From Strigamia acuminata (lineage: Eukaryota; Arthropoda; Chilopoda; Geophilomorpha; Linotaeniidae): DNA of 64,000 nt. Position 1 is the first letter of the stretch. Each line of letters opens with the position of its first letter. The DNA is taken from assembly GCA_949358305.1 (NCBI GenBank), contig OX442314.1, positions 53,887,369-53,951,368 of the forward strand, in the 5' to 3' direction. Below the pieces are notes generated by a model. That model worked only from the letters and a program-made list of their open reading frames with translations, was not told the DNA's origin and did not search any database. Below, piece by piece: positions 31,798 to 42,787 of the stretch. The position numbers and the translations under genes were made by a program.

Positions 31798-32082
31798 AGT
31801 AAAACCCTAACTGAACACCAAAAAGGGCAAATTGATGCGTACAAACAGTGTGGAAAATCAGAACGAGCAATTGCTGCTGTAATAAGCAAATCCAAGACAG
31901 TTGTGCAAAATTATCTTCAAGATCCAAATAAATATGGCCAGAAACCGAGGTCAGGTAGGCCTGGAAAGCTGTCTGAGAGAGCTAAGCGGGCCATTTTGAG
32001 AATGGCAACCAACACTAGATTATCGTCATCAGCTTCCAGTTCATCCACGAACAACAAGATACGTCCTAAAAAACTCAGTTAA

Positions 32083-32539
32083 TCATAAATACATAAAAGT
32101 AAAGGCCAAACCAATGGTCAAAATAACCAAAATATTTAAAAAAAAAACTTTTTTTTATGAAATTAATTAATTAGCAGCTCAAATTGGATCCTTTTTTCGT
32201 CAGATGTGCGTATTTGTGATTGCATTGTACGTTTCATGAGTAAATAAAGCGATTTAAATGGGAAAAAATGTTAATCTTTTGTGTTTTCAGAGCTGGTTGA
32301 CTGAACGAAGGTCTGGGTGCCAACATTGCTGTTACATTTACTAATTCAAGTAAATGCAAAGATACGCTACAACTCAAAATTTTCATTCGTACTTTCGAAA
32401 ACCTCAAAAAATTCCAATTTACACGCAATGTGGCCAGTGGAGGCTCTGTTCTGTCCCCATCTCGGTTGTAAAACCGTATTAGTTTAATAAGACCGACACC
32501 AGATGGCGCCGATTGAATGAAATTGCACTCGTTTTTAAT
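32083..32539. other. no gene seen
   Basis: AT-rich DNA between the Tc3-like remnant and the last exon of the minus-strand gene. It must include that gene's 3' untranslated region. Confidence 0.4.
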
Positions 32540-35500
32540 TTATTTTTTATTTTCAAATTGTAATTTGGCAATCTGTAGCTGATACTCAAGCTCCATTTTT
32601 TTTATTTCTAACGCACTCTGTAGCTTCAACTCAAGTTCCATTTTCTTTATTTCTAACTCATGTTTTCTATCTTTATCTTTATTTTCAGAAAGTTTCTCTG
32701 CCTTGAGTCTTTCGTTTTCTTGGTCCCTCAAGTATTGCCGCTGTCTTTCTTGTTTTTCAAATTCCCACTTTTCCTTTTGAAATTTTAGTTTCTGAGATTC
32801 AATTTCCGCTAGCATATCATTTCTGTTGTTTGCAGTTATCTCAATTATGTCGTCATTGTCTGGCTTACATCGTTTCTCCCTTTTTTTCCCATCAACTAGA
32901 GACTTTGCAAATGAATCACGTGCATCGTCCAGTTTTCTCTTTTCGCGTTTTGTATCTGGTATCTGGTAGTCTTCATATTCACAAAGGACTTCAACATCAT
33001 CTCGTTCAGTAACTAAAGACTGGAAAAGTAATTCTGCAGAACTAGACGTTGAGGGAATAGATGTTATTAATGTTGATGATGTTTCTTCTATATGAAAAAA
33101 TTAATAAATAAATTATATTATAAAAAATTAGAAATTACAACTAGGTTAACCTTGGTTGGATTCTCTCTTATTTCCGTTCTCAACAACATATGTTGGTGAA
33201 TACTGCTGAGTAGCATCCATAAATGCCTGCATGATGTAGAACCAAGGACATTTTTCTAACACAATACCTGAAATTAAAAAAAAATTAAGAAATAATTAAG
33301 AAAATAATTACAATTGATAATAATGGAGTAATAAATTACTTTTGAAAGATTCTTCTCCCTCTTCATCCAACACACCCAGCCCTGTTTCTAACATCCACTT
33401 TTTAGTGTCCACGTAGCACTTCTTTAAAGAATTTTCCTTGGAAAATAAGCTGTCTTTGGACTGGGCAAGTAGGCCACATTCCTTAAACCATCTGCTTAAA
33501 TATTCCTCTTTCTTTTCACCAGGATACTAAAAAAAACCAAATAAATAAAATAAATAAAGATTGCAGTTATGAGTTTATAAACTTATTTAATCTTACATTG
33601 TTGTCACTTCCCATGTGGTTGTTTGCTAGCCATTGAGCTAAGCGAATATTTTCATCACTTGAGTAAATTTCATTTTTCTTTGAAATTGTTTTTTTTGGTC
33701 CTACGTTGTTTTCCACTTGGATAATCTTCTGCAAATAAATAAATATTAAATAAATAAAATAAAATAAACTGTTAAAAATTAAATTATAATTTAAGTTAAT
33801 TTAAGTTAAAATAAATTAAATTATTATTTTAAATTAGAAAAATCAATTTTCAAATTAATTTTTAATAAGAAAAATCAATATATAAATTCAATCCAGGCTC
33901 ATTCATGCTCATTCATGTTGTTATACATAATAAATCAAACAATACACACCTGTGAACTCCCAGTTGGAAATTTGATTGAGGACAAAACGGTTGCCTGTTG
34001 ACTAATGAAAAAAACAAAATTTGAATAAAACACTTATTGTTAAAACGTTTCGTTTGGAGTTTTTGTGTTTTTTTGTGGAAGTGACTCCACGAAATATAAA
34101 CACAAACACTTAAACACATGTAAAACACAACATTTTGAATGCAGATTATTTGAAGTGTTTTGAATTTGTGTTTACAAAATTTCTGCTTTCCAAATGCAAT
34201 CAAAACACAAACAATCCTCCCGAAACACAACTAAAATGCTACTTTTGAAGTGTTTGTGTTTTGGCATGTATTTGGATCAAAAACTCAAACATTTAAGGAA
34301 ATGACTTCACCAAACCAAAACACAAACACCATATACACTCAAAACACGAGTTTTTGAATGCAGCTAGTGTAAAATCATGCTGGAACACATCCAAGACCAT
34401 CAAATTTAAATACTGGCTGTGACATAAATCTGTCACACTGATTTACCTCTGGGGACTAGATGCAGGCAGGGGTGAGAACAGAAGTGGAAGTGCATCAGAT
34501 GTATCCTGAGTTCTAGAAACAATAATTTTCCTTTCTTTTTCTTTTTTTTTTAAATTTTAAAAATTATTATTTACCTTGTTGAGCTTGTCGCAGTTGCAGA
34601 CGGCAGCCAAAATGTATATAAATGGCGACGATAACTATAGCAATAATAATAAAAATGTAGACTATTTCTTCTCCATTTCTTTGTATATGTTTTATAAATA
34701 ATATTATCACCTAGCAGAACTTGATGGAGTCGGAGATGGTAGACTAGATGAACCAGGGTGAGCAAAACTACTGGTAAAAATTAAATCAAAATTAAATTTC
34801 ATTTTTCTTTATGTGAAAAAAAATTCTGATATAACTGTTGGAATATCAAACATTCCCGCATAATATTTATTGTCACTAGTTGTCAATCCGACACCATTGG
34901 TCAGACTGACCCAAAATGTCCATACGACGTTCAGTGTATTTTATGGGGGACGCTATTCCACGCGCGACATTGGTTGGCGCGACGTCGCGATCGTGGATTT
35001 GTCCAACATTAGGTGTAGCGACGTCGCGCCAGCCTATGTTGTGGTTATTCGATGTGGCGACGTCGCTACAACAAATAACGTGCGTATTTGTTGGCGCGAC
35101 GCACGTATTGGTTTATACGACTGCTAAATCGTCACGTCAGCGACCCCGGCCACCTCCGCGATCTCCGCCTGACTCTCCATATCCCCAGCCGCGTGACTCA
35201 CCATATAAATGGCCGCCGCCGTGATCGACACCGGACTCCTACCGGACACTATTTCCAACTCGACCGCCTTTCTCGCAATACTCATCGCAGCGCGCTGCGT
35301 CGCGTGCGTCAACCCCAAATTCCCACAAAACCTCGTCATAAAATCCCCCGTAGTAATCAACTTTAGATTTGTCTCCAACGCCTTGAGAATCAGCTTAAAA
35401 CAGCGCCCGATCACCTTCTTCGAACTCCTCAACACGGCGCAAATCTCCTTGAACGTCTTCGTCACTCTCTCCTACTGACACGCCAAATACAAACATGAGA

Positions 35501-36723
35501 CCACGGCGTCAATGGCCCGGCCTTTGAGCGACTTTCCGTCGATAAGCACGCGGTCCGAGTGGCTGATGGTGCACCGGTTGTTGTACTGGGCGGCGCCGGT
35601 GGAAGCGCCGATCATGGTGGAGAGGTCGTTACGGTCGAGTAAAGGGTTGGTGCTCGAGCCGACACGGTTTGGATCGGCGGAATTGGCGTTGTCGTCGAAT
35701 CGTTATTACGACGTGTCGCGTCAACTCATGTCGCGATACGTCATATTAACATGTCGCGATACGTCATATTAACATGTCGCGCTACATCATTTCAAAGAAC
35801 CAGGTTTGTATAATGTTGCGCCAACCAATATGCACGATATTTGTTGTAGCGACGTCACACCTCTGGATTCTGGCTGTCAGCAGCAAGATTGGTTAGCGCG
35901 AAATCGTATGTCGCGCCAACCAATGTCGCGCGTGGAACGTAACACCATTTTATGGATATATGTATAAACCCCAGTTTGATTTCCCTTTTTTCTGTATTTA
36001 CTCCATGGAGTGCTCAATTAAATAAAGTACAGTAAAGTAATATTAAATGTTTACCTTAAGTTCGACAGTGATGATGAGCGTAATCTAGACGATCCATAAA
36101 AAGTAAACGACAAAATATATTGTTTTTCTTTTCAAATTTTAGAACAAAAAACGCGTTTAAATAATAATTACCTGAAACTTGCATGGGTAGGAGACAGTTG
36201 CCTGTTAAATGTAGAAATAGAAAACATTATGTCTGTACTAATTCTTTTCATTTATAAAATCATTGTTTACCTTCTTGTGTTTGGTGGAGGTGACATGCTT
36301 GATGTAGAACTTCTGTAAACAAATTACAGTCAGAACAACAGAAAGAAATCTTCCTTTAAGAAACTCTACCGCGTGCAATATTTGACATGCTCCTTCATCT
36401 CCAAAATGTTTATTGCCGAACCGCACTTCTGGCAATAATGTTCTTGGACGACATCAGAAGTTAGCTACATCAATATAAAAGCATAGCTGGGTTAGTGGTG
36501 ATAGATATTTCAAAACAAAATTTAAAAGTAAAATAAAACTTCTTACAATTTCTGTTGCATCATGAAGTTGAGGCAACGGAGGCAGCGAGTCATCATCGGA
36601 GTCAATACTAAATGAACAACCTTTTGTAGTCAAATTTGAAATGTGATATTACTTCTGACTTACTTAATAATCTCTACAACAGGACACGGTAGAGGTGTAT
36701 TTGCTGCCGGCAGTGTATTGTCA
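32540..36723 (-). CDS. multi-exon gene, 3' module: C2HC finger, Ser/Pro linkers, Myb/SANT-like region, coiled coil
   Basis: Proposed exons (minus): 36723-36664, 36607-36547, 36464-36370, 36312-36271, 36201-36172, 36084-36055, 34767-34711, 34634-34575, 34512-34447, 34001-33950, 33728-33597, 33526-33340, 33267-33151, 33087-32540. Every junction has AG/GT borders and keeps the frame, giving about 511 residues with no stop. The exon at 36464 encodes a C2HC finger, [20 protein letters not shown] (C-X2-C-X12-H-X4-C, UBZ4-like spacing). The next seven small exons are Ser/Thr/Pro-rich. Exons 33728-33151 carry a Trp-rich helical block ([34 protein letters not shown]), possibly Myb/SANT or trihelix type. 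The last exon ends in a Lys/Glu-rich coiled coil. Probably a DNA-binding or chromatin protein. The gene name is not recognised and the 5' end is not defined. Confidence 0.72.
34947..35946. mobile_element. Pack-MULE (1000 bp) carrying a TFIIB fragment, 9-bp TSD
   Basis: Flanked by a perfect 9-bp duplication ATTTTATGG (34938-34946, 35947-35955), the mark of Mutator-like transposition. Inverted ends share TTCCACGCGCGACATTGGTT continuing GGCGCGAC, starting 9 bp inside each border (GGGACGCTA / GGTGTTACG outside). Subterminal regions repeat GACGTCGC and ATGTCGCGATACGTC motifs. The middle (35124-35704) is a piece of the host TFIIB gene, not a transposase. Host-gene capture between MULE ends is well known in plants and rarely described in animals. 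Confidence 0.87.
35124..35704 (-). pseudogene. captured TFIIB (transcription factor IIB) fragment
   Basis: The minus-strand translation matches TFIIB from the linker into the second cyclin fold. Landmarks in order are [47 protein letters not shown], then [20 protein letters not shown] and [11 protein letters not shown], then [12 protein letters not shown] and [17 protein letters not shown] in its normal form bridges TBP-bound promoter DNA and RNA polymerase II. Here the N-terminal zinc ribbon is absent. A block between SHSDRV and KSLKGRA is deleted, a TAG stop interrupts the frame (35474-35472), and the C-terminus is cut. No introns are visible in the captured part, so it may derive from a processed copy. 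Non-functional as TFIIB. Confidence 0.88.
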
Positions 36724-38096
36724 CTACTGATATAATGTAAAAATGTAAATGCTTTAAATCGTCGCGGACCAAATTGGCAATGGCCAGATTGGCGATTACC
36801 CCAAATTGGCGATGGGCATATTTGGCGCCGAATTTAAAATGCCTAATTATTTTAATGAGATTTCAAATTGACCAGCTACCAAATTGGCGATGAATAAAAT
36901 TGTCGAGCTCCCAAATTGGCAATGGGTTAAATTGGCGAGCTCCCAAATTGGCAATGGGTCAAATTGGCAATGGGTCACATTGGCGATTGCGAGAAAACGT
37001 GAGAAAACAGGCCGTGCGACGACGAGCCGTGCGACAACGGGCCGTACTGCGACTGTAACTCGTGCCCCCGATGCACCACGACCAGAGCCACAGATCGAAC
37101 ACGAACCCTTGCCCGAGCCAATGCCAGAGTCACAGATCGAACCAAGGCATGGTCAAAGGCGGATTAGGTCGCGGCAATTGAGCAGGAGGCGGCGGCAATT
37201 CAGCAGCTATGTTACGCCGTGTGCTGCGTCGTGGCATTGGCCTCTCTATGTCGTCAAGTAGTGATTTCTGTGTTGAGCTTGCTGTGTGTTTGAGGAGATT
37301 TTGGCATTGAGTTTATTCTATCAAAATCTGTGCCCACGTAACGCCATCTTGGAGTCAACAAACCGTGAGTGTGTTTAAGAAGATGTTTTGCCGTTATTAT
37401 TTTATTCCTTGTAATTTTAGAGAACAATTATGAGACTGGTATGGTTTTGGCCAAGGTAACCCGGAGACTAGTTATCCTGGTTTGGGACGCATACTCACGT
37501 AATAATGACAAGAGACTCCATATTGCTCGTTGTTGGCCTTTAATATCGTTGTCTGGGGGTTGGAGAATCCCGTCACCCGTTGCAGGGGTGCTAGTTAGAC
37601 ACGCCGCACCAGCAACCGACCTGTCACACACAGGGCGCGAGCAACATCACTAACAAGTTCTTAGGCATATAAAGGGGTACGATAAACCCACGGCCATAAG
37701 CCTAACCCTATTTTACAGGGGGCAGGGAGATCCCAAGATGAGCGCCACGTGCATTCTAACTGTTGCCATGGGGGTGGCTCTCTCTAACAAACAAACATCT
37801 GTGTGATCCTACCAGCAACACCCGCACCTAAATGGTATTAAATTACTTAGCTGAGGTGTAAAGCTTGCGATACCATATTCGCATATTTGTTTAAACTTCA
37901 TCCCTTATTGTAATTAACATTTTTTGTGATACTAAGTGTTTAAGCGCCACTTGCCGTAAATGAATAAAATCGCTTGATTGAATTCCACCAACAAGGACGG
38001 ACATTCTTTTCCATTCACTCCACCTTACATTTCATTATTTGGAAGAACATTTCAAGCTATTAGATGCTGTGACATAGTTCTGTCACACTTATTTAC
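36724..38096. other. between exon modules: AAATTGGC repeat and an LTR-like stretch
   Basis: 36763-36990 has about eight degenerate copies of caaattggcaatggg. Frames across it (36884-37261) are repeat-driven. About 37400-38020 contains a TATA-like GCATATAAAGG (37670) and AATGAATAAAATCGC (37960), suggesting a solo LTR or promoter-bearing insertion, but I could not fix borders or a target duplication. Confidence 0.4.
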
Positions 38097-39674
38097 CTCT
38101 GTGAACTAGCTGAAGGCAGGGGTGAGAACAGTAGTGAAAGTGCGTCAGATGTATCCTGAGTTCTAGAAACAATAATTTTCCTTTCGTTTTCTTTTTTTTA
38201 AGCTTTTTTAAATTATTATTTACCTTGTAGAGCTTGTCACAGTCGCAGGCGGCGGCGAATAGAAAAGGCGGTGATAACTGTAGCAATAATAATAAAAATG
38301 TAGACTATTTCTTCTCCATTTCTTTGTATAGGGTGTCACAAAAATAACGCAAGATTTGAATTAGCCGCCATTTGTGCAGTAAATTGTTGGCAACCCTGAA
38401 ACAACAACGATTTGACAGCTGAAAGTTTAGGGTTTTATCAGCCGAAATTGGATTATATTGATGTGGTCAATATGTGGTTTCAACAAGACGGTGCCACATG
38501 CCATATTGCCATACAACCATGGAAACAGTTCAATTATTGCATGAGACATTACCGGTTTCGGTGATCAGAATTGGCCCCTTTTTCTTGCACCGTCTTGTTG
38601 AAACCACATATTGGCCACATCAATAATCCAATTTCGGCAGATAAAACCCTAAACTTTCAGCTGTCAAATCGTTGTTGTTTCAGGGTTGCCAACAATTTAC
38701 TGCACAAATGGCGGTTAATTCAAATCTTGCGTTATTTTTGGGACACTCTTTATATGTTTTATAAATAATATTATCACTTAGCAGAACTTGATGGAGTCGG
38801 AGATGGTGGACTAGATGCACCAGGGTCAGCAAAACTACTGGTAAAAATAGAATCAAAATTAAATTTCATTTTTCTTTATGTGAAAAAAAATTCTGATATT
38901 CTGAAATTCATCAATTCATCAATTTGGTAGTAGCATTGAGCAATAATTTGCAATAAAATAAAAATTTGTGTTTGAAAAAGCCTTTAAAAGATTTGATTTT
39001 TTTTATTAAATGCTTACCTTAAGTTCAACGGCGTGGGTGATGATGAGCATAATCTAGACGATCTTTAAATAAGTAAACAACAAAATGTATCGTTTACTTT
39101 TTTAATTTTAGTGCACAAAAAATGTTTAAATAATAATTACCTGAAACTTTCATGTGTAGGAGACAATTGTCTGTTAAATGTAGAAATAGAAAACATTATG
39201 TCTATACTGATCCATGCCCATAAATCATTGTTTACCTTCTTGTGTTTGGTGGAGGTGACATGCCTGATGTAGAACTTCTGTAAACAAATTACAGTCAGAA
39301 AATTAGAAAGAAATCTCCCTTTAAGAAACTCTACCGCACGCAAAACTTGAGATGCTCCTTCATCTCCGAAATGTTTATTGCCGAACCACACTTCTGGCAA
39401 TCTTCTTGGACGACATCAGAAGCTAGCTACATTAATATGAATGCACAGCTGGATTAGTAGTAATTGATATTTCAAAAATAATTCAAAAGTAAAAAAAAAA
39501 TTTTACCACTTCCTTTGGATCATCAAGGAGAGGCAATGGAGGCACCAAGTCGTCGTAGGAGTCAGTACTAAATGAACAAGCTTTTGTAGTCAAATTTGAA
39601 ATGTGATATTATCTCCGACTTACTCAATAATCTCTTCAACCGGAGGTGTATTTGCTACCGGCATTGTATTGTCA
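38097..39674 (-). CDS. upstream duplicate of the C2HC exon module (nine exons)
   Basis: Paralogue of the first nine exons of the 32540-36723 module. Exons (minus): 39674-39624, 39567-39507, 39426-39335, 39277-39236, 39170-39141, 39053-39018, 38834-38778, 38277-38224, 38162-38097. All keep AG/GT borders, phase and open frame, and the finger [20 protein letters not shown] is intact. The last exon ends in phase 2 (AG) and would splice in frame to the first exon of the downstream module (T GAC). So both modules can belong to one mRNA and give a protein with two fingers. One intron holds the foldback MITE 38331-38750. Size differences in three exons are all multiples of three. Confidence 0.65.
38331..38750. 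mobile_element. foldback MITE with mariner-type transposase fragment, TSD TATA
   Basis: Long inverted arms of about 160 bp: GGGTGTCACAAAAATAACGC at the left, GCGTTATTTTTGGGACACTC at the right. TATA flanks both sides (38327-38330, 38751-38754). The paralogous intron at 34680-34695 reads ttgtatatgtttt without the insertion, an empty site. The centre encodes MWFQQDGATCH near 38472, the second catalytic Asp region of insect mariner/IS630-type transposases, with the right arm a reverse copy of the same piece. Confidence 0.82.
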
Positions 39675-40852
39675 CTACTGATATAATGTAAAAATTGTCA
39701 CGGTCCTGACTTTTGACAGTAATAATTTTCAAAATTTTAAGCGCATTTTGCGCCTTTCCTTTAAATTTTCCCCAATCTTATTGAGAAATTGTTTTAGTTT
39801 CTTTAAATTATTTTATTTTTCCCAAATCTAAATTTATTATTTTATTTTATTTTATTTTCCTTGTTTTTGATATTTATCTTTAATTTGGCCTGGTTTTAAT
39901 CACCCCATCCAGACAATTCATGAGAATTCTGCAATAAGTTGATATAATCGCGCTCTAAATTTGCATATTTCACCCCTGATCGCCTGTTTTCTGCTCGGTC
40001 CCCATTGGGAATTGGCTTGGCCTTTGACATGTGATCAGAGGTGACTTGTTCTGTCAAGACATTTTTGACAGAGAGAATAATTTTCGCCTTCGACTAGTCA
40101 ACATCTTCCGTCTCAACTGGAAGATTTCCAAGTGCGATTTATGTTGCGTCTCAACGCATACGGTCATTATGCAGCCCGAATTCTCATGGTTGGCTATCTA
40201 ACCACAACCTTTATTATTTGCCCATTATTTGCGTACAAATTACTGGAAAAGCAGCGTATTCGACGGTCTTAATTCGTCAATACATTTTATGCCACGACTG
40301 TGACTTCCTCCTCAGCCTAGACATTTTGAACTCATACTCGTCTCAATTGCGTATTCATTTCATTATCGACGGTTCGACGACGTTGTCTGCGGTTTGGTAC
40401 CTGTTTGCGCGTTCACCCAACTTTTGCGCGTGTCCAGGAGAAGAAATATACTCTTCGTAAGTACGCCTAACATATGACGACATTTTCCCTAGTGAAGAAC
40501 GATATTTGGTCTTAAAATTCGAGTATCAACGTTCGCCATTTTGTACGGCGCCCGAATTGAATCCTGCACCCATAAAATACAGATTTCACGAATAGACGCT
40601 GTCTTAACCTAGCTACCACCCCCGGCAAAGTTTTAAGAGTTGCAGCGCCTGCGAACCTAAATTTTCTGGTTATTACAATCCCTGGAAATTCTTGAATTTC
40701 CGAAACCATTGTTAAAAAGTCGACTACGACGTGACAAAATGTTAATGTTTTCAATTGGGGATAAATTATTGAATCCCATTTTCTTCCGTTTGCACCCAAA
40801 TATAAACTTAATTTGCACCCCACCAGACAATCTTGCTTTAATTATTATTTAC
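39675..40852. other. unclassified insertion between modules (about 1.1 kb)
   Basis: Homology between module copies stops near 39696 (start TGTCACGGTCC) and resumes near 40840 (after CCACCAGACA). TG...CA-like borders suggest a solo LTR, but no target duplication matches. The ninth exon expected for module copy 3 is missing here. Short frames show no known domain. Confidence 0.35.
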
Positions 40853-41042
40853 CTATTGGAGCTTGTCGCAGTCGCAGACGGTGGATCTGTCTGGAAATGG
40901 CGACAATAACTGCAACAGTTATAACAAAAATGTAGATTATTCCTTCTCCATTTCTTTGTACATGGTTTATAAATAATATTATCACCTAGCAGAACTTGAT
41001 TTAGTCGGAGATGGTAGTCGAGATGAATCAGGGTCAGCCAAA
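40853..41042 (-). CDS. third, partial copy of the exon module (two exons)
   Basis: Exons 41042-40986 and 40909-40853 (minus) are paralogues of exons 7 and 8 of the other modules, encoding LADPDSSRLPSPTKSSSA and [12 protein letters not shown]. Splice borders and phase are kept, and 40853 could join the first exon of copy 2 in frame. The finger exon and earlier exons are not found upstream, so this is a partial module or the remnant of a longer array. Confidence 0.55.
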
Positions 41043-41239
41043 CTATTTGTGAAGACAAAATCAAAAATTAAATTTCATTTTTATTTATTTAAAAAATAAA
41101 TTCTGATATTAACCCCACTGCCCACAATCTCTTCTTGTTTCTTATCTCAAATTTGAAGACGAAAATCTACTCCCATAAGTTCTTAGAAATATAAATATAA
41201 ATATTCAACCCTAGACATATTTAGCGGCCAAATTTTAGA
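41043..41239. other. no gene seen
   Basis: AT-rich sequence between the last recognisable module exon and the foldback repeat. Confidence 0.35.
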
Positions 41240-41884
41240 TATACTCTGACCCACCTTTAGAAGGACCCTAACTCACAGCCTCATTACTCCTAACTGTGGA
41301 GTGTGTCACACCATCAGGAAAAGTAGTTTTAGTCAGTTTTAAATTTTTTATCGATTTTTTACGATTTGCAATTGATTTTTATTAACTTTAATCAATTTTA
41401 GACGTATTTTTAACGATTTTGATCGATTTTTTAACGATTTTAATTAATTTTTAACAATTTTAATCGATTTTTAACAATATTGATAGAAATATCGATACCA
41501 ATAAAAATATCAATATCGATAAAAATCGATTAAAAATCGATTAAAATCATTAAAAATCGATTAATATTATCAAAAAGTGATTAAAATCGTTAAAAAATCG
41601 ATTAAAATCGTTAAAAAATCGATTAAAATTGTTAAAAAATCAATTAAAATCGTTAAAAAATCGATTAAAATCGTTAAAAAATCGATTAAAATCGTTAAAA
41701 AATTGATTAAAATCGTTAAAAAGTCAATTAAAATCGTTAAAAAATAGATTAAAATTGTTAAAAAATCATCTAAAATCGATTAAAATTTAAAACTGACTAA
41801 AACTAATTTTCCTGGTGGTGTGACACACTGGCTGTGACACACTGGCTGTGAGTTAGGGTCCTTCTAAAAATCGGTCAGAGTATA
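41240..41884. mobile_element. foldback element with TTAAAATCG tandem core (645 bp)
   Basis: Left arm TATACTCTGACC...AGAAGGACCCTAACTCACAG and right arm CTGTGAGTTAGGGTCCTTCT...GGTCAGAGTATA are inverted copies. The next blocks (gtgtgtcacaccatcagg / cctggtggtgtgacacac and tagttttagtcagttttaa) also pair. The core is a 20-21 bp repeat, attaaaatcgttaaaaaatcg, in both orientations. Ends in TATA suggest a TA-type target. No coding content. Confidence 0.75.
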
Positions 41885-42143
41885 GAAGACCTATAGAAGG
41901 CATTCAACTGCACTCACGCCATTTAAACGTCGAGACTATTCTTAGATTAATTCTGTTTGATCAATTGGAATTTCAAGAAAGCATCATCAGATATCTTCAA
42001 CCAATACAAAACAACTCCAGTCACAAGAGTGCCTGGTTGCATTTCAACAATGGTGACGAAAAGCAATCCCACGATTGCTATGGCAATAAGTGGCGAGGTA
42101 TGCTAATGCCGGGACAGTTTAGGGAAGTACAAGGAACACTAAC

Positions 42144-42563
42144 CTGCAACTATTGCTCATAGCAGATTCCTCATGAACAGATATATTTTTCATGCTCTCA
42201 GATGGCCCTTCTTCCGCTTTTACAGCAACAGCAACAGGCCGGTCAGTAATGGTTCCGTCCTTTTCTTGGGCCCGTATAATAACAAATATGTTTTTTATGT
42301 TCTCATGTAGCTTTTCTTCCGCTCGCCTTTTTACAGCAATAGCGATTCTGTGGTTGGCATCGACATCCGGAGAATCTTCATGCAGGCTGCTGTGTGGTGT
42401 AGTCAGCTGAGCAACGACAGTCGCCGCATTGTAAATTGCTCGTCCAGTGCATGTTTTCTCAATACACTGTAAATAAATCTTTGACTTCCGTTGCACATTC
42501 TTCTGGTATATTAAGCCATTTATCAAAAACAGCTCAGAGCCCTTTAGAAACCCCTCAACAGTG
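42144..42563 (-). CDS. FLYWCH-type zinc-finger exon, copy 1
   Basis: Minus-strand exon with a possible acceptor TTGCAAG (before 42563) and a clear donor TTGCAG|GTTAGT (42144). It encodes GFLKGSELFLINGLIYQK, then SKIYLQCIEKTCTGRA and a PHSSLH pair. The C..C...H.H spacing and aromatic pattern fit a FLYWCH zinc finger, a DNA- or protein-binding domain found in arthropod chromatin proteins. After the finger comes a degenerate internal repeat, AVKRRAEEK...ENIKNIFV / AVKAEEGPSESMKNISV. The frame is open throughout. Whether it is an exon of the neighbouring minus-strand gene or of another gene cannot be told. Confidence 0.6.
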
Positions 42564-42573
42564 GAAGCTTGCA

Positions 42574-42660
42574 ATGTTGGTTGATTGTTTGATTGATCGG
42601 TTGGTGGGTTGGTTGGTTGATCAGTTGGTTGGTTCGTTAGTTGGTTGCTTGGGAGGCAAG
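42574..42660. repeat. GGTT-rich simple repeat
   Basis: Irregular run of ggttggttgat units next to the FLYWCH exon acceptor. A shorter version is at 56617-56640 beside copy 2. Confidence 0.8.
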
Positions 42661-42787
42661 AACAATTTCTACAATTAGTTGCTTACGTATCATGTGTCGC
42701 GTCATGTAATACAAACGATCGCTATGGCAATAACTAACGAGATGTGTAAATGCGGCGACAGTTTTGGGAAGTACAGGGGACACTAAC

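Larger units (their letters stand above)
30657..32082 (+). mobile_element. Tc3-like Tc1/mariner transposon, split and 3'-truncated
   Basis: The left end reads TACAGTGCTGGAAAAAAGTT with the TA target and the inner repeat gagaccagcactga. It carries the start of a Tc3-type transposase interrupted by the CACTA-like element 30786-31797. No right inverted repeat was found. Confidence 0.75.
30774..32082 (+). pseudogene. Tc3-like transposase N-terminus, disrupted
   Basis: The ATG at 30774 and its first codons lie left of the inserted CACTA-like element. The frame resumes at 31798 with KTLTEHQKGQIDAYKQCGKS, then AIAAVISKSKTVVQNYL and KPRSGRPGKLSERAKRAILR. This is the bipartite helix-turn-helix DNA-binding domain of Tc3 transposases including its GRP linker. 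It stops at 32082, before any DDE catalytic domain, so even without the insertion it would be about 100 residues. Non-functional as a transposase. Confidence 0.85.
34836..36030 (+). other. LTR-like insertion in the intron (hosts the Pack-MULE)
   Basis: Compared with the paralogous intron at 38835-39017, extra sequence begins near 34833. It starts TGTTGGAATATC, a typical copia-type LTR start, and holds TATGTATAAACCCC and ATTAAATAAAGTACA as possible TATA and polyadenylation signals. I found no matching target duplication, so solo LTR is only a suggestion. Without the Pack-MULE it would be about 190 bp. Confidence 0.3.

Noticed and set aside
35124-35465. Functional small gene from the TFIIB fragment
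   Set aside because: It covers only part of a cyclin fold, sits downstream of an in-frame stop and lacks the zinc ribbon and C-terminus.
37400-38020. Solo LTR
   Set aside because: TATA-like and AATAAA motifs are present, but no borders or target duplication could be fixed.
39697-40840. Solo LTR with TGTCACGG...CCAGACA ends
   Set aside because: Flanks aaaat/atctt do not form a duplication; left as unclassified.
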